Source: Euzebyales bacterium
Lineage (GTDB): Bacteria; Actinomycetota; Nitriliruptoria; Euzebyales; Egibacteraceae
DNA: 49,930 nucleotides
Direction: 5' to 3'
Assembly: GCA_013695145.1 (NCBI GenBank)
Contig: JACDBB010000041.1
Location: 1 to 49,930, forward strand
A program made the position numbers and the translations under genes. The notes below the pieces were generated by a model. That model was not told where the DNA came from. It saw nothing but the letters and a program-made list of their open reading frames with translations, and made no database searches. Shown here piece after piece: positions 8,635-16,900 of the stretch; position 1 is the stretch's first letter, and each line of letters begins with the position of its first letter.

Positions 8635-9732
8635 ATGCCCCGTCAGATCTCCCAACGATCGCTTGACGAGTTCTATGCTGATCTGGGACGCAACGATCTC
8701 GTGCCGCTCTGGCCGATCTCCAACGAGTTGATGCCGGTCACTCCCAGGCCCGACACGGTTGCCCACCTCTGGCGCTGGAAGACGTTGCGAGCGCTGGCGG
8801 AGCGCGCCGGGGAACTCGTCTCCATCGACCGTGGTGGCGACCGACGGGTCCTTGCGCTGGCCAACCCGGGGCTCGCGGGAGCCCCCTACGCGTCCTCGAC
8901 ACTGTGGGGCGCCGTCCAGTACCTCGGGCCGCGGGAGTCGGCGCCCGGCCACCGGCACACGCCCGGCGCCATCCGGTTCGTGCTGGAAGGCGATGGCGTC
9001 TGGACCACCGTGGACGGTGACGCGTGCGACATGCACCCGGGCGACCTCGTCCTCACCCCTTCATGGTGCTGGCACGATCACAGCAACCCGACCGATCAGC
9101 CCATGATCTGGTTCGATGGGCTCGACCTGCCGACGATGAGCGCCCTCGACGCCATCTTCTTCGAGGCCTACGAGCCCGACGAACTGCAGCCGGTCCAAGG
9201 ACACAACATCTCCGAGCGCATCTGGGGCGGCCGCGCCATCCTGCCTCGAGACCGTGACTCGCAGCTGACCTCCAGCTCACCGCTGCTGGTCTACCGGTGG
9301 CATGACGCGGACACCGCAGTCGACGGACTGCTGCGGGAAGAAGGCAGCTCCCTGGCCACGCTGCAGTACACGAACCCACTCACCGGCGGTCCGGCGCTGC
9401 CGACGCTCGCGTGCGAGATGCACCGCCTGCTCCCCGGTGCGCGCAGCCGCCCCTACCGCAAGACCGGGAGCTCCGTGTACGTCGTCTATCGCGGCGCGGG
9501 CTGCTCGATCATCGATGGGCAGCGCTTCGAGTGGAGTCACGGCGACACGTTCGTCGTGCCGTCCTGGTCGACGCTGGAGCACGACGCGACGGAGCCATCC
9601 GATCTGTTCGCCATCAGCGATCGACCGATCCTCGAGGCGCTGCACGTGTTCCGCGACGAATGGTTGGACACTCCGCAGGAAGTCACCGGGACGTTCATGC
9701 CGAAGGAATCCCGGCACGAGCTTCGACCGTGA
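8635..9732 (+). CDS. Gentisate 1,2-dioxygenase-type cupin ring-cleavage dioxygenase (copy 1)
   Basis: A 365-residue bicupin of the gentisate / salicylate / 1-hydroxy-2-naphthoate dioxygenase family, which opens the ring of (di)hydroxybenzoates with Fe(II) and O2. Cupin motif 1, APGHRHTPGAIRFVLEG, gives ligands H106 and H108; motif 2, GDLVLTPSWCWHDHSN, gives the third histidine (H147 or H149). The C-terminal cupin (about 275-340) lacks the metal histidines, as is normal. ATG 8635 follows a GAGGTGG ribosome binding site. It begins an operon with an FAH hydrolase (4-base overlap) and a DinB protein, which supports gentisate or a substituted gentisate as substrate. It is clearly paralogous to the gene at 32723. 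Confidence 0.85.
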   Translation: MPRQISQRSLDEFYADLGRNDLVPLWPISNELMPVTPRPDTVAHLWRWKTLRALAERAGELVSIDRGGDRRVLALANPGLAGAPYASSTLWGAVQYLGPRESAPGHRHTPGAIRFVLEGDGVWTTVDGDACDMHPGDLVLTPSWCWHDHSNPTDQPMIWFDGLDLPTMSALDAIFFEAYEPDELQPVQGHNISERIWGGRAILPRDRDSQLTSSSPLLVYRWHDADTAVDGLLREEGSSLATLQYTNPLTGGPALPTLACEMHRLLPGARSRPYRKTGSSVYVVYRGAGCSIIDGQRFEWSHGDTFVVPSWSTLEHDATEPSDLFAISDRPILEALHVFRDEWLDTPQEVTGTFMPKESRHELRP

Positions 9733-10568
9733 GGCTGGTCACGCTGCGCACGCCCGCAGGCACCCGTGCCGGACGGGTCCATGGGGACGGGATCGTCGAG
9801 CTTCCGTTCGACGACCTCGACGCGCTCCTGCGCTCGGGGACCGACTGGCGGGACAGAGCCGGCGCCGATGGGCCGCGCCACCCGCTGGATGGCGCCGACC
9901 TCGCCCCCCCGGTCCGCGCCCCCCGCAAGATCGTCTGTCTCGGTCTCAACTATCGCGCCCACATTCTCGAGATGGGCCGCGCGCTGCCGGCCCATCCGAC
10001 GCTGTTTGCCAAGTTCGCGCGGGCGCTGATCGGCCCCTCCGACTCGATAGCCCTGCCACCGGAGTCGGCGACGGTCGACTGGGAGGCGGAACTCGGGCTG
10101 GTCATCGGCCGCTCGGTTCGACGGGCGAGCGAAGCGCAGGCGGTCGCGGCCATCGCCGGCTACACAGTCGCGAACGACGTGTCGATGCGCGACTGGCAGT
10201 TGCGCACCGACGAGTGGCTGCAGGGCAAGACCTTCGAGGCATCCACGCCGGTGGGCCCCGCGCTGGTCACCCCGGACGAGCTGGACGGCGACCCCGGCGC
10301 ACCCGATCTCGAGATCTCCTGCGACGTCGATGGCGAGGTGCTGCAGCGCGCGCGCACCGGGGACCTGCTCTTCAATCCAGGCGACATCGTGGCGTACGTG
10401 AGCACCCTGGTGACGCTCGAGCCGGGCGATCTCATCCTCACCGGCACCCCCGGGGGCGTCGGGGCCGGGCGCGACCCCAAGGTGTTCCTCCGACCCGGGC
10501 AGACGGTCCGCACCACCGTGGAAGGTCTCGGGGAGCTGGTCAATCGCTGCGAGGAGGAACGAGTGTGA
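9729..10568 (+). CDS. Fumarylacetoacetate hydrolase family protein (fumarylpyruvate hydrolase candidate)
   Basis: A 279-residue FAH-superfamily enzyme; family members cleave C-C bonds of acylpyruvates with Mg2+ or Mn2+. Family blocks: KIVCLGLNYRAHILEMG, LFAKFARALIGPSD, VDWEAELGLVIGR (metal-binding Glu pair), ANDVSMRDWQ (Asp ligand), QGKTFEASTPVGPALV and LILTGTPGGVGAGRDP. GTG 9729 overlaps the dioxygenase stop (GTGA). In gentisate catabolism the FAH member splits fumarylpyruvate into fumarate and pyruvate; that role fits the operon but is inferred. Confidence 0.87.
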   Translation: MRLVTLRTPAGTRAGRVHGDGIVELPFDDLDALLRSGTDWRDRAGADGPRHPLDGADLAPPVRAPRKIVCLGLNYRAHILEMGRALPAHPTLFAKFARALIGPSDSIALPPESATVDWEAELGLVIGRSVRRASEAQAVAAIAGYTVANDVSMRDWQLRTDEWLQGKTFEASTPVGPALVTPDELDGDPGAPDLEISCDVDGEVLQRARTGDLLFNPGDIVAYVSTLVTLEPGDLILTGTPGGVGAGRDPKVFLRPGQTVRTTVEGLGELVNRCEEERV

Positions 10569-11068
10569 CCACACCCACCGAGCTGGCCGGGACCGCCGAC
10601 GAGATCATCGGCCGGAACCGGCAGCTAGACCACCGGCTCCGCGACCTGGTGGCGCAGGCGCCCGCCGATCGGCTGCGCGCGGATCCGGGAGGCGGCGAGT
10701 GGTCGCTGGCCGAGAACCTCGGTCACATCGCCGAGTTCCCTCGCTTCTTCGGACGCGAGCTGGCACTCGTGCTGGACCAGCCCGATGTTGACGTCGAGGT
10801 CGGACGGACGCACGAGCATCCCGAGCGCAACGAGGCCGTCGCCGCCGCTGCGGGCAAGGGCCACGAGCAGCTGGCGCGGGAGGTCGATGCCGCCCTAGCG
10901 GAGCTCGGCGGGGTCCTCGACCGGCTCACGGACCACGATCTACAGCGCGTCGTCAGCAACCGGAAGTACGGGCCGGAGTCCCTGGCCACCTACCTGCAGC
11001 GCTACGTCCTCGACCACAAGGCCGCCCACATCGATCAGCTCGGTCGGACGTTCGCTGCTCTCGGCTGA
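10565..11068 (+). CDS. DinB-fold protein, candidate maleylpyruvate isomerase
   Basis: A 167-residue four-helix DinB/YfiT-like protein. The usual features are the helix GEWSLAENLGHIAEFPRFFGREL with a metal His, and the C-terminal YVLDHKAAHIDQLGRTFAAL with paired His. GTG 10565 overlaps the FAH stop, so it belongs to the same operon. The mycothiol-dependent maleylpyruvate isomerase of actinobacterial gentisate pathways belongs to this superfamily, and that step is the one missing between the two upstream enzymes. The sequence is short for that enzyme (usually about 240 aa), so the assignment rests on context. Confidence 0.68.
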   Translation: MTTPTELAGTADEIIGRNRQLDHRLRDLVAQAPADRLRADPGGGEWSLAENLGHIAEFPRFFGRELALVLDQPDVDVEVGRTHEHPERNEAVAAAAGKGHEQLAREVDAALAELGGVLDRLTDHDLQRVVSNRKYGPESLATYLQRYVLDHKAAHIDQLGRTFAALG

Positions 11069-11130
11069 TGGCCACCCTCACTCCCGACGCCCTTGGCTCC
11101 CGCGCACGACAAAGACGATCGGCGCGCTCA

Positions 11131-12021
11131 TCAGCCGGAGAACCGCTGTGGGGGTAGACCGCACACGCCGGGCCGTACCCGGAAGACAGCGCCGGCGTGA
11201 GGTTGGTTCGCCCGCTCCTCATCGCTGAGTCCGGCAGCCGCAGACGTGATGTACAGCTCGTCGAGCTGCTCGCCGCCGAAGGTGCAGCTGGTGATCTGGG
11301 TCGCGGGCAGCTGGACGACAGTGTCGAGCGCTCCTGCGGGCGAGTACCGCCGTACGGCCCCACCGCCCCACAAGGCGATCCAGAGGAAGCCGTCGACGTC
11401 GGTCGTCATGCCGTCCGGCAGGCCGATCTCCGGCGCGATGTCGATCAGGCGCCGTCGCTCGCCGACCGTTCCGCTCCGCGGGGCGTGATCAAGGACGTCG
11501 ACGCCGTTGGTCGTGCTGTCGATGAAGTACATCGTCCGCTCGTCGGCCGTCCATGCCAGACCGTTGGGCACGGAGACATCGGCAAGAACTGAAACCACCT
11601 CGAAGTCGGTCTCCAGTCGATACAGGGTCCCGGCCCCGACGCGCATGTCGAGCGCCATCGTGCCGGCCCAGAAGCGCCCGGACTGGTCGCACTTGCCGTC
11701 GTTCATGCGGTTGCTCGCGCTGTCGGCCTCGACCTCGCGAACGAGCCGGGCTGGTCCCGTGTCACCGTCCAGCACACCGAAGCCGTCTCGCAGCGCCAGC
11801 ACCAGACCGCCCGAGTCTCGCAGCGCTACCGCCCCGACCGGCTGCCCGACATCCACGGACGTGCAGCGGCCGCTCGCGGGATGGAACCGGTGAACGAGGT
11901 GACGGGGGATGTCGACCCAGACCAGCTCGTTGCCCGAGGAGTCCCACACGGGTCCCTCGGCCACTTCGGCGTGCGCGTCGAGCGCGACTTCGACGTGTCT
12001 CGGTCCGAGGAGCCGAGTCAA
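11131..12021 (-). CDS. SMP-30/gluconolactonase/regucalcin-family lactonase
   Basis: A 296-residue six-bladed propeller that typically hydrolyses sugar or other lactones with a divalent metal. Metal-site motifs are present: AEGPVW (Glu), SNRMNDGKCDQSGRFWAGTM (Asn/Asp), VPNGLAW and LPDGMTTDVDGFLWIALWGGG (Asp). The start is TTG 12021, which overlaps the stop of the GH78-like gene (TTGA) and has GGAGGTG upstream. As the last gene of the minus-strand operon it probably opens a sugar lactone or an aromatic ring-derived lactone; context cannot say which. Confidence 0.87.
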   Translation of the reverse strand: MTRLLGPRHVEVALDAHAEVAEGPVWDSSGNELVWVDIPRHLVHRFHPASGRCTSVDVGQPVGAVALRDSGGLVLALRDGFGVLDGDTGPARLVREVEADSASNRMNDGKCDQSGRFWAGTMALDMRVGAGTLYRLETDFEVVSVLADVSVPNGLAWTADERTMYFIDSTTNGVDVLDHAPRSGTVGERRRLIDIAPEIGLPDGMTTDVDGFLWIALWGGGAVRRYSPAGALDTVVQLPATQITSCTFGGEQLDELYITSAAAGLSDEERANQPHAGAVFRVRPGVCGLPPQRFSG

Positions 12022-14420
12022 CGCCCACCTCCGCGGAAGGGGATGCGATGCTGTCCGCTTTCCATCTCTTCATGCCCGACCGCCACCGTCATCCCCTGGG
12101 GCACCTCGACGTGGATCTCGGCATCCTCGATCGACGCCGACAACCAACCGAACGGTGTGGGCACACGGCCGGAGACGCGCGTCAGCGGACCGAGATAGGG
12201 ATCGACCAGGGCGCGGGCGTAGCCAGGCGTGGCGGGGCGCACGCCCAGGATGTAGGCGGTCAGGTCGTAGGTGGGGCTGGCGGACCAGCCGTGGCAGCGG
12301 CTCGACGTGCCCGGCGTGGCCGCCCAGAACTCCTCGAAGGTGCCGTTGCCAGGCACGACCTTCCAGCGCAGCAGGCTCTCCAGGATCAGGTCGCGCCGGC
12401 CGTGCCGGAACAGCGCCTCGTGCAGGAAGCGGCAGAACCACGGCTGAGCCGCGACGACGTCGCGCTCGACATCGAAGCTTGCGGGTGACTGGTACTGGAA
12501 GACGGGAATGAGCTCGTGAGCGAGGTCGGGGTCGCGCATGTCGGCTGACGTGGCGGTGACGACGAGGCGACCACCGAGGCTCGCGGCGGGGTCGGTGATG
12601 CGTTCGATCAGATTTGCGGCTCGTCCCTCAGGCACGATGCCGGCCAGCAGCGCGCTCGCGTTGGTGTGCTGACTGACGCGCCGGCTGAGCCCGCCGCCAC
12701 CCATGGCATCGACGTACACCTCACGCTGGGAATCCCACAGGGCTTCGAACGCCGCGGCCGTGCGCGCGCGCAACCCGCTGACGTCGCTGGCTCCCGGGAG
12801 GGTGGCGTAGGCCTCGAGGGCAGCGGCGTACAAGGCGTCATGCGTGCCGGTGACGATGTCGCGGTCGAGCTGGGCCCAGTCGATGAAGACCCAGCCCGGG
12901 AAATCCTCGAGCAGGCCGCTGGAGCCACGCTGTCGCTCGTAGCGTTCGACGATCCCGTCGGCGACGGGCAGCAGTCTCTTCACGAGGTGCTCGTCCCCCG
13001 AGGCGGACCAGTAGGCGGCCAGGGAGCGAATCCAGTGCAGCGAGTACTCCGGCATCGTGAAGCCGATGTGGGCGAAGTCACAACCCGCGGCCCCGGCCAG
13101 CAGGCCGCTGGGATAGCGGCTGCGTGCCGTCAGCTCCAGGTGGTGACGCACCAATCGACGATCGGCGTTGGTGACCAGGGAGACCAGGATCTGGGGGTAG
13201 GAGTCGGCCACCCACGCCCGCTGTTCGCGTCCCGGGCAGTCGAGGAACGCGTCGGTCGAGCACACATCGACCGTTCTCAGCCCGGTCCTCCACAGCTGTG
13301 CGTACCTGGGGTCGTCGCAGTCGAACGCCGCGCCATCGTCACGCGGGTAGGTTGTCTCTTCCACCTCGACGGCCACCGTCACGTCCGGAGGATGGTGTGC
13401 GGCCAGGTAGCGGAACCCGACCGGGTCGAAGAAGGTGACTCGCTCGTCGTCACGGCCCCCGGTGATGTAACGGGCCGCCCAGTTCCGCGGGCTCGTCTCC
13501 GGAAGGCCGTCGCTCCGGAGATCCTCCCCGACCACGACGTCGACGGCGGCACCGGCGCTCGCGCCGTCCTGCTCGAGCATCCGCAGGTTCACGTGCCCGA
13601 GGCAGACCCGACCGAGGTCCCAGACCGAGACGCTGCGCTCACCTTCGGCATCGGCCGCCAGTCCCGACCATGTCGCGACGGGATCATCGAGCACGACGCC
13701 CCGGACCCGGCGGCCCTCCTCGAGCGGTCGCGGTTCGATCATGACCGAGGTGAGCTGCGGTATGGGGCGTCTGAGCGGTGTCATGTAGGGCGCCGCCGGC
13801 GGACGATCCAAGACCGTGCCGTGCCCGCGGCCGCTGAGGATGACGGCGTTGGGCCAGCCGTCCTCGGGTGCGCCGGGATCGTGAACGCCTTGCGGGGCCA
13901 GCCGCCCGTCCACCACCTCGGCAGGGAAGGAGTGCATACCGCCCGGACCGCCGAGCACCCATGGAGCTGGCACGGCTCGCCAGGTCGTGTCACTGACGAG
14001 GTCGATGTCGGAACCCGGGGCCGTCTCGAAGCAGAAGGACCCCCTCCCGAGCGTACCGAGAGGCTCGGCGGGGACCCACCATGGGCCGGCGGAGCCGTAG
14101 TAGCGGCACAGGGCCGTGACGACGTTGCGCCCTTTCAGCAGGTGGGGTCCCAGGTCATAGGTGTCCCACCCGAGGAACTCGGGCTCACCCCGGACCGGCC
14201 CGCGCCCCAGCAGGGCGCCGTTGACGAACAGCACGTAGCGGGAGTCGCAGGTGACCCGAGCAGGAACGGGCTCGGCGACCCGCTCGACGTCGAAGACGCG
14301 GCGGAGGTAGACGACGTGACCCTCAGCGGGCGTCGGACGCCACCAGTAGGCCTGGACCGGCTCATGGTCCCAGATCCACCGGCCCCGCCATGTTCCGCTC
14401 CAGTCGCGTTCCTCGCTCAT
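12018..14420 (-). CDS. Alpha-L-rhamnosidase-like glycoside hydrolase (GH78 type)
   Basis: An 800-residue protein without a signal peptide, so it should act in the cytoplasm. The architecture matches GH78: an N-terminal beta domain (WIWDHEPVQAYWWRPTP to about 330), an (alpha/alpha)6 barrel (about 360-680) with STDAFLDCPGREQRAWVADSYPQ, the usual site of the general acid, and a C-terminal beta domain (RVSGRVPTPFGWLSASIED). Family members remove terminal rhamnose from flavonoid or other glycosides. Here it sits with a lactonase, a cyclase and a hydrolase, which suggests attack on a plant-type glycoside. The sugar specificity is not provable from sequence. Confidence 0.72.
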   Translation of the reverse strand: MSEERDWSGTWRGRWIWDHEPVQAYWWRPTPAEGHVVYLRRVFDVERVAEPVPARVTCDSRYVLFVNGALLGRGPVRGEPEFLGWDTYDLGPHLLKGRNVVTALCRYYGSAGPWWVPAEPLGTLGRGSFCFETAPGSDIDLVSDTTWRAVPAPWVLGGPGGMHSFPAEVVDGRLAPQGVHDPGAPEDGWPNAVILSGRGHGTVLDRPPAAPYMTPLRRPIPQLTSVMIEPRPLEEGRRVRGVVLDDPVATWSGLAADAEGERSVSVWDLGRVCLGHVNLRMLEQDGASAGAAVDVVVGEDLRSDGLPETSPRNWAARYITGGRDDERVTFFDPVGFRYLAAHHPPDVTVAVEVEETTYPRDDGAAFDCDDPRYAQLWRTGLRTVDVCSTDAFLDCPGREQRAWVADSYPQILVSLVTNADRRLVRHHLELTARSRYPSGLLAGAAGCDFAHIGFTMPEYSLHWIRSLAAYWSASGDEHLVKRLLPVADGIVERYERQRGSSGLLEDFPGWVFIDWAQLDRDIVTGTHDALYAAALEAYATLPGASDVSGLRARTAAAFEALWDSQREVYVDAMGGGGLSRRVSQHTNASALLAGIVPEGRAANLIERITDPAASLGGRLVVTATSADMRDPDLAHELIPVFQYQSPASFDVERDVVAAQPWFCRFLHEALFRHGRRDLILESLLRWKVVPGNGTFEEFWAATPGTSSRCHGWSASPTYDLTAYILGVRPATPGYARALVDPYLGPLTRVSGRVPTPFGWLSASIEDAEIHVEVPQGMTVAVGHEEMESGQHRIPFRGGGR

Positions 14421-14433
14421 GGGCAGCCCCTAT

Positions 14434-15426
14434 TTAGAAGACCGCGAGTGGGTTCACTGGCGAGCCGCTGCCGCCCGGCAGCACCAGCGGTGCAGCCATG
14501 AAGAGGAACTCGTAGCGCTGCAACCCGCGGCAGCGCAGTGCCAGCTCCTCGACTCGCGCGTGATCGAGGAGCACCAGGCCCATCGCGGGGATCGCGATCT
14601 GGTGGAACGGCAGCGGGAAGGCGCTACCGGCCACCTGACCCTCCTCTTCATCTGCGACGGGCATGCGCCCGAGGATCCGCGCGGCCACCGGCGTGATGTG
14701 CTCAGGGGCGTCGCCGGTGTAGACGGCGACCTCGCGCTCGTGCAGCCACTCCGCGGCGGCGGGACCCGGCCCCGACAGGAGCGGATCCGGGCCGAGAGCC
14801 GCCTCGCGCGCATCCATTCCGGCCCGGATCACGACGACGTCGCCGCTGGAGACTAGGACACCGGCCAGACGCTCGGCCGCGTCGAGGTCCGCCGGCGCTA
14901 TCTCGTGGGTCGGGGGGAGCCACTCGACGCCAGCGGCAGCCGCCACGTCGAGCAGGACACCACGCGACACGATCCCTTCCCGCTGCGCAGAGATCGACCC
15001 GAACGCCAGCCCCTCCTGCGTGGCGACCTCATGGAAGCGGCGGCCGTTGTAGACCCTGCCGTCCCAGCCGCCGACATGGCTGACGCAGTCGAGGTGCGTC
15101 ACTCCCTGCTGGTGGACCTCCATGGCGAGATGGTCGCTCGCTGCGGGCGGCGTGCCCAGCACCGGATGGCGGACCATGTTGTAGAGCATCCGGCGCTCGA
15201 CGTGCGCGTGGTCGGCGTCGCCCGTCACGAGCGGGTAGGACAACGACAGCACCTCTCCGAGCTGCACGAGCGCAGCTGCCTGGACGCGCTTGCCGGGAGT
15301 GATGTAGTTCAGTGTGCCGAGCTCGTCGTCGGGACCCCAGCGTCCGGCGTTGCTCACGCGCTCGAGGAGCGCGATGAGCTCCTCGTCGTGCGATCCGGGT
15401 CCCACCGGCTCGACGGTCTCAGCCAT
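14434..15426 (-). CDS. Cyclase-family protein (kynurenine formamidase-like)
   Basis: A 330-residue protein of the cyclase / arylformamidase-like superfamily, metal-dependent amide or lactone hydrolases. The signature HxGTHxDxPxH appears as QQGVTHLDCVSHVGG, with metal His and Asp kept and Gly-Thr changed to Val-Thr. LGTLNYITPGKRVQAAALVQLGEVLSLSYPL and DVVVIRAGMDARE are typical of the long actinobacterial subgroup. The ATG at 15426 overlaps the upstream hydrolase by 8 bases. It may hydrolyse an aryl amide or open a cyclic intermediate. Confidence 0.82.
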   Translation of the reverse strand: MAETVEPVGPGSHDEELIALLERVSNAGRWGPDDELGTLNYITPGKRVQAAALVQLGEVLSLSYPLVTGDADHAHVERRMLYNMVRHPVLGTPPAASDHLAMEVHQQGVTHLDCVSHVGGWDGRVYNGRRFHEVATQEGLAFGSISAQREGIVSRGVLLDVAAAAGVEWLPPTHEIAPADLDAAERLAGVLVSSGDVVVIRAGMDAREAALGPDPLLSGPGPAAAEWLHEREVAVYTGDAPEHITPVAARILGRMPVADEEEGQVAGSAFPLPFHQIAIPAMGLVLLDHARVEELALRCRGLQRYEFLFMAAPLVLPGGSGSPVNPLAVF

Positions 15427-16765
15427 CGGTACCCGCCGTGGAGCGGACGTCGTACGGACGCGACGGCCGCCATGGCTCGAAGTCGAAGTACGCCGGCTTC
15501 ACCGGCGCGCCAGACTGCAGGACGCTCATCTTGGGGCCAACAGCTGCGGCCGCCGCGTTGAGCGTGTCAGGATCGAGCTCGGGCCACCGTCCGGTCTCCA
15601 CCCGGTCGACGAGAGCGCGGAGCGCGACGAGGGTCTCCGCGAGGGCGAACGTGCAGTGGCCGCCGCGGTGGACGTACAGCTGGCGCAACAGGGCGGACTG
15701 ATCGGCCCAGTCGACCACGTCGGCATAGGCTCGCTCGTTGTCGGGAGTGACGAGGCCGTCACCGTCGGAGTGCACGGTCAGCACGGGTACCTCTCCGAGG
15801 TCGCCGTTGAAGACGATGTGGCGTTCGAGGTAGGCGACGGCACCCGGGTCGGCCGCGATGCGAGGCGCGACCGCGAGGGCTTCGAGCTCCGTGTCGAGCC
15901 GGAGCCCCGCCTCCTCGTAGAGCGCGTCCACCATCTCACGGCTGATCGAGTTCTCCAGGAACTCGCTGTAGTCCACGCCGGTGTTCCACGAGGGGTTGCC
16001 ACCTGCCTGGCGCTCGACCTGGGCGCGTGCCCAGAAGAAGACGAGGAAGCACACTTCCTCGTACCAGCGGAACTGGTTGGACTGCCGTGCGGCGAAGTCG
16101 TCTGCGGCGGGCTCCGGGGAGCTCGGGTCGTGCCACCCTGGGATGTTGCCGACGGCCGCCGCCAATGCGAGGCGCGCCCGCCCCGCGGCCGTTGTTTGCG
16201 CATCGGCGAGGAGCGCCCTGGCGAGCCGGAAATTCGCCTCCGGCTGCCCGATGCGCACGACGTCGAGCGGTGAGTCCCCCGCCAGCAAGGTCTTGACGAC
16301 GAAGGCGATATCGAGCTCGCGGTTGTGCGTGGCGACCGCCCCGGCGAGGTTCCCGCACAGCGGGAGCGCGCCCGACAGTCGCTCCGGCGCGATCTGGACG
16401 AGACCGGCGGTCATGATGCCGCCGATCGACGTGCCGACCGCGATCGTCCGCTCGGGTCGGCCCACGCCCTGCTCGAACGCGTCGAGGAGGGCCGCATGAT
16501 CGGCGAACGCGCGCTCGAGCGGCCAGAAGACCCTGTTCACGGAGCCCGCCACCGCGTACCCGTGCGCCAGCAGCGCGTCGACGAGCCGCCCGTCGCGCCC
16601 CCATGGTGGATCATCGGGGTCCTGCGGTATCGGTCGCGCCAGAAGCAGAAGAACGCCGCTCCAGTTCGAGGGCACCTCGATCCGGTAGGGGGAACCGCTC
16701 GGGAGCACGCCATCGGAGGTGGTCGCCTTGCCCAAGATCCCGCCTTCCTTGTCGGTCAAGCCCAT
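15419..16765 (-). CDS. Alpha/beta-hydrolase (copy 1)
   Basis: A 448-residue serine hydrolase. The nucleophile elbow is GTSIGG (Ser at about residue 113), the acid lies in HSDGDGLVTPDNE and the His in HRGGHCTF. The order fits a canonical triad with a large helical cap between the second and third elements. ATG 16765 is used; a GTG one codon upstream is possible and neither has a clear ribosome binding site. The gene at 34882-36249 is its paralogue, with long shared stretches (QxxGGNPSWN, LERHIxFNGDLG). It is the first gene of the minus operon and is divergent from the FAD oxidase across an operator-like palindrome. Confidence 0.82.
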   Translation of the reverse strand: MGLTDKEGGILGKATTSDGVLPSGSPYRIEVPSNWSGVLLLLARPIPQDPDDPPWGRDGRLVDALLAHGYAVAGSVNRVFWPLERAFADHAALLDAFEQGVGRPERTIAVGTSIGGIMTAGLVQIAPERLSGALPLCGNLAGAVATHNRELDIAFVVKTLLAGDSPLDVVRIGQPEANFRLARALLADAQTTAAGRARLALAAAVGNIPGWHDPSSPEPAADDFAARQSNQFRWYEEVCFLVFFWARAQVERQAGGNPSWNTGVDYSEFLENSISREMVDALYEEAGLRLDTELEALAVAPRIAADPGAVAYLERHIVFNGDLGEVPVLTVHSDGDGLVTPDNERAYADVVDWADQSALLRQLYVHRGGHCTFALAETLVALRALVDRVETGRWPELDPDTLNAAAAAVGPKMSVLQSGAPVKPAYFDFEPWRPSRPYDVRSTAGTDG

Positions 16766-16795
16766 CACCGCAACTGGACTGGCGCGAAGCTATGG

Positions 16796-16810
16796 CAGAA
16801 TAGCATTCTG
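16796..16810. promoter_or_regulatory. Operator-like palindrome CAGAAT-N3-ATTCTG
   Basis: A perfect 6-3-6 inverted repeat, CAGAATAGCATTCTG, in the divergent interval between the hydrolase operon (minus) and the FAD oxidase operon (plus). It has the same half-sites as the IclR-type sites at 20013 and 47205; no third half-site is seen 20 bases away. Confidence 0.6.
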
Positions 16811-16900
16811 TGACCACGTGCTCTGTCGAAGAGCCGGGCGAATCGTCGAGCGGCACCTGGCTCGTGGTCCAGCGGAGGAGGTCGGGCTATCGGCTACGAC

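Noticed and set aside
12666-14501. 611-codon open frame on the plus strand
   Set aside because: Mirror of the GH78-like gene; no motif, and the sense frame has clear domains.
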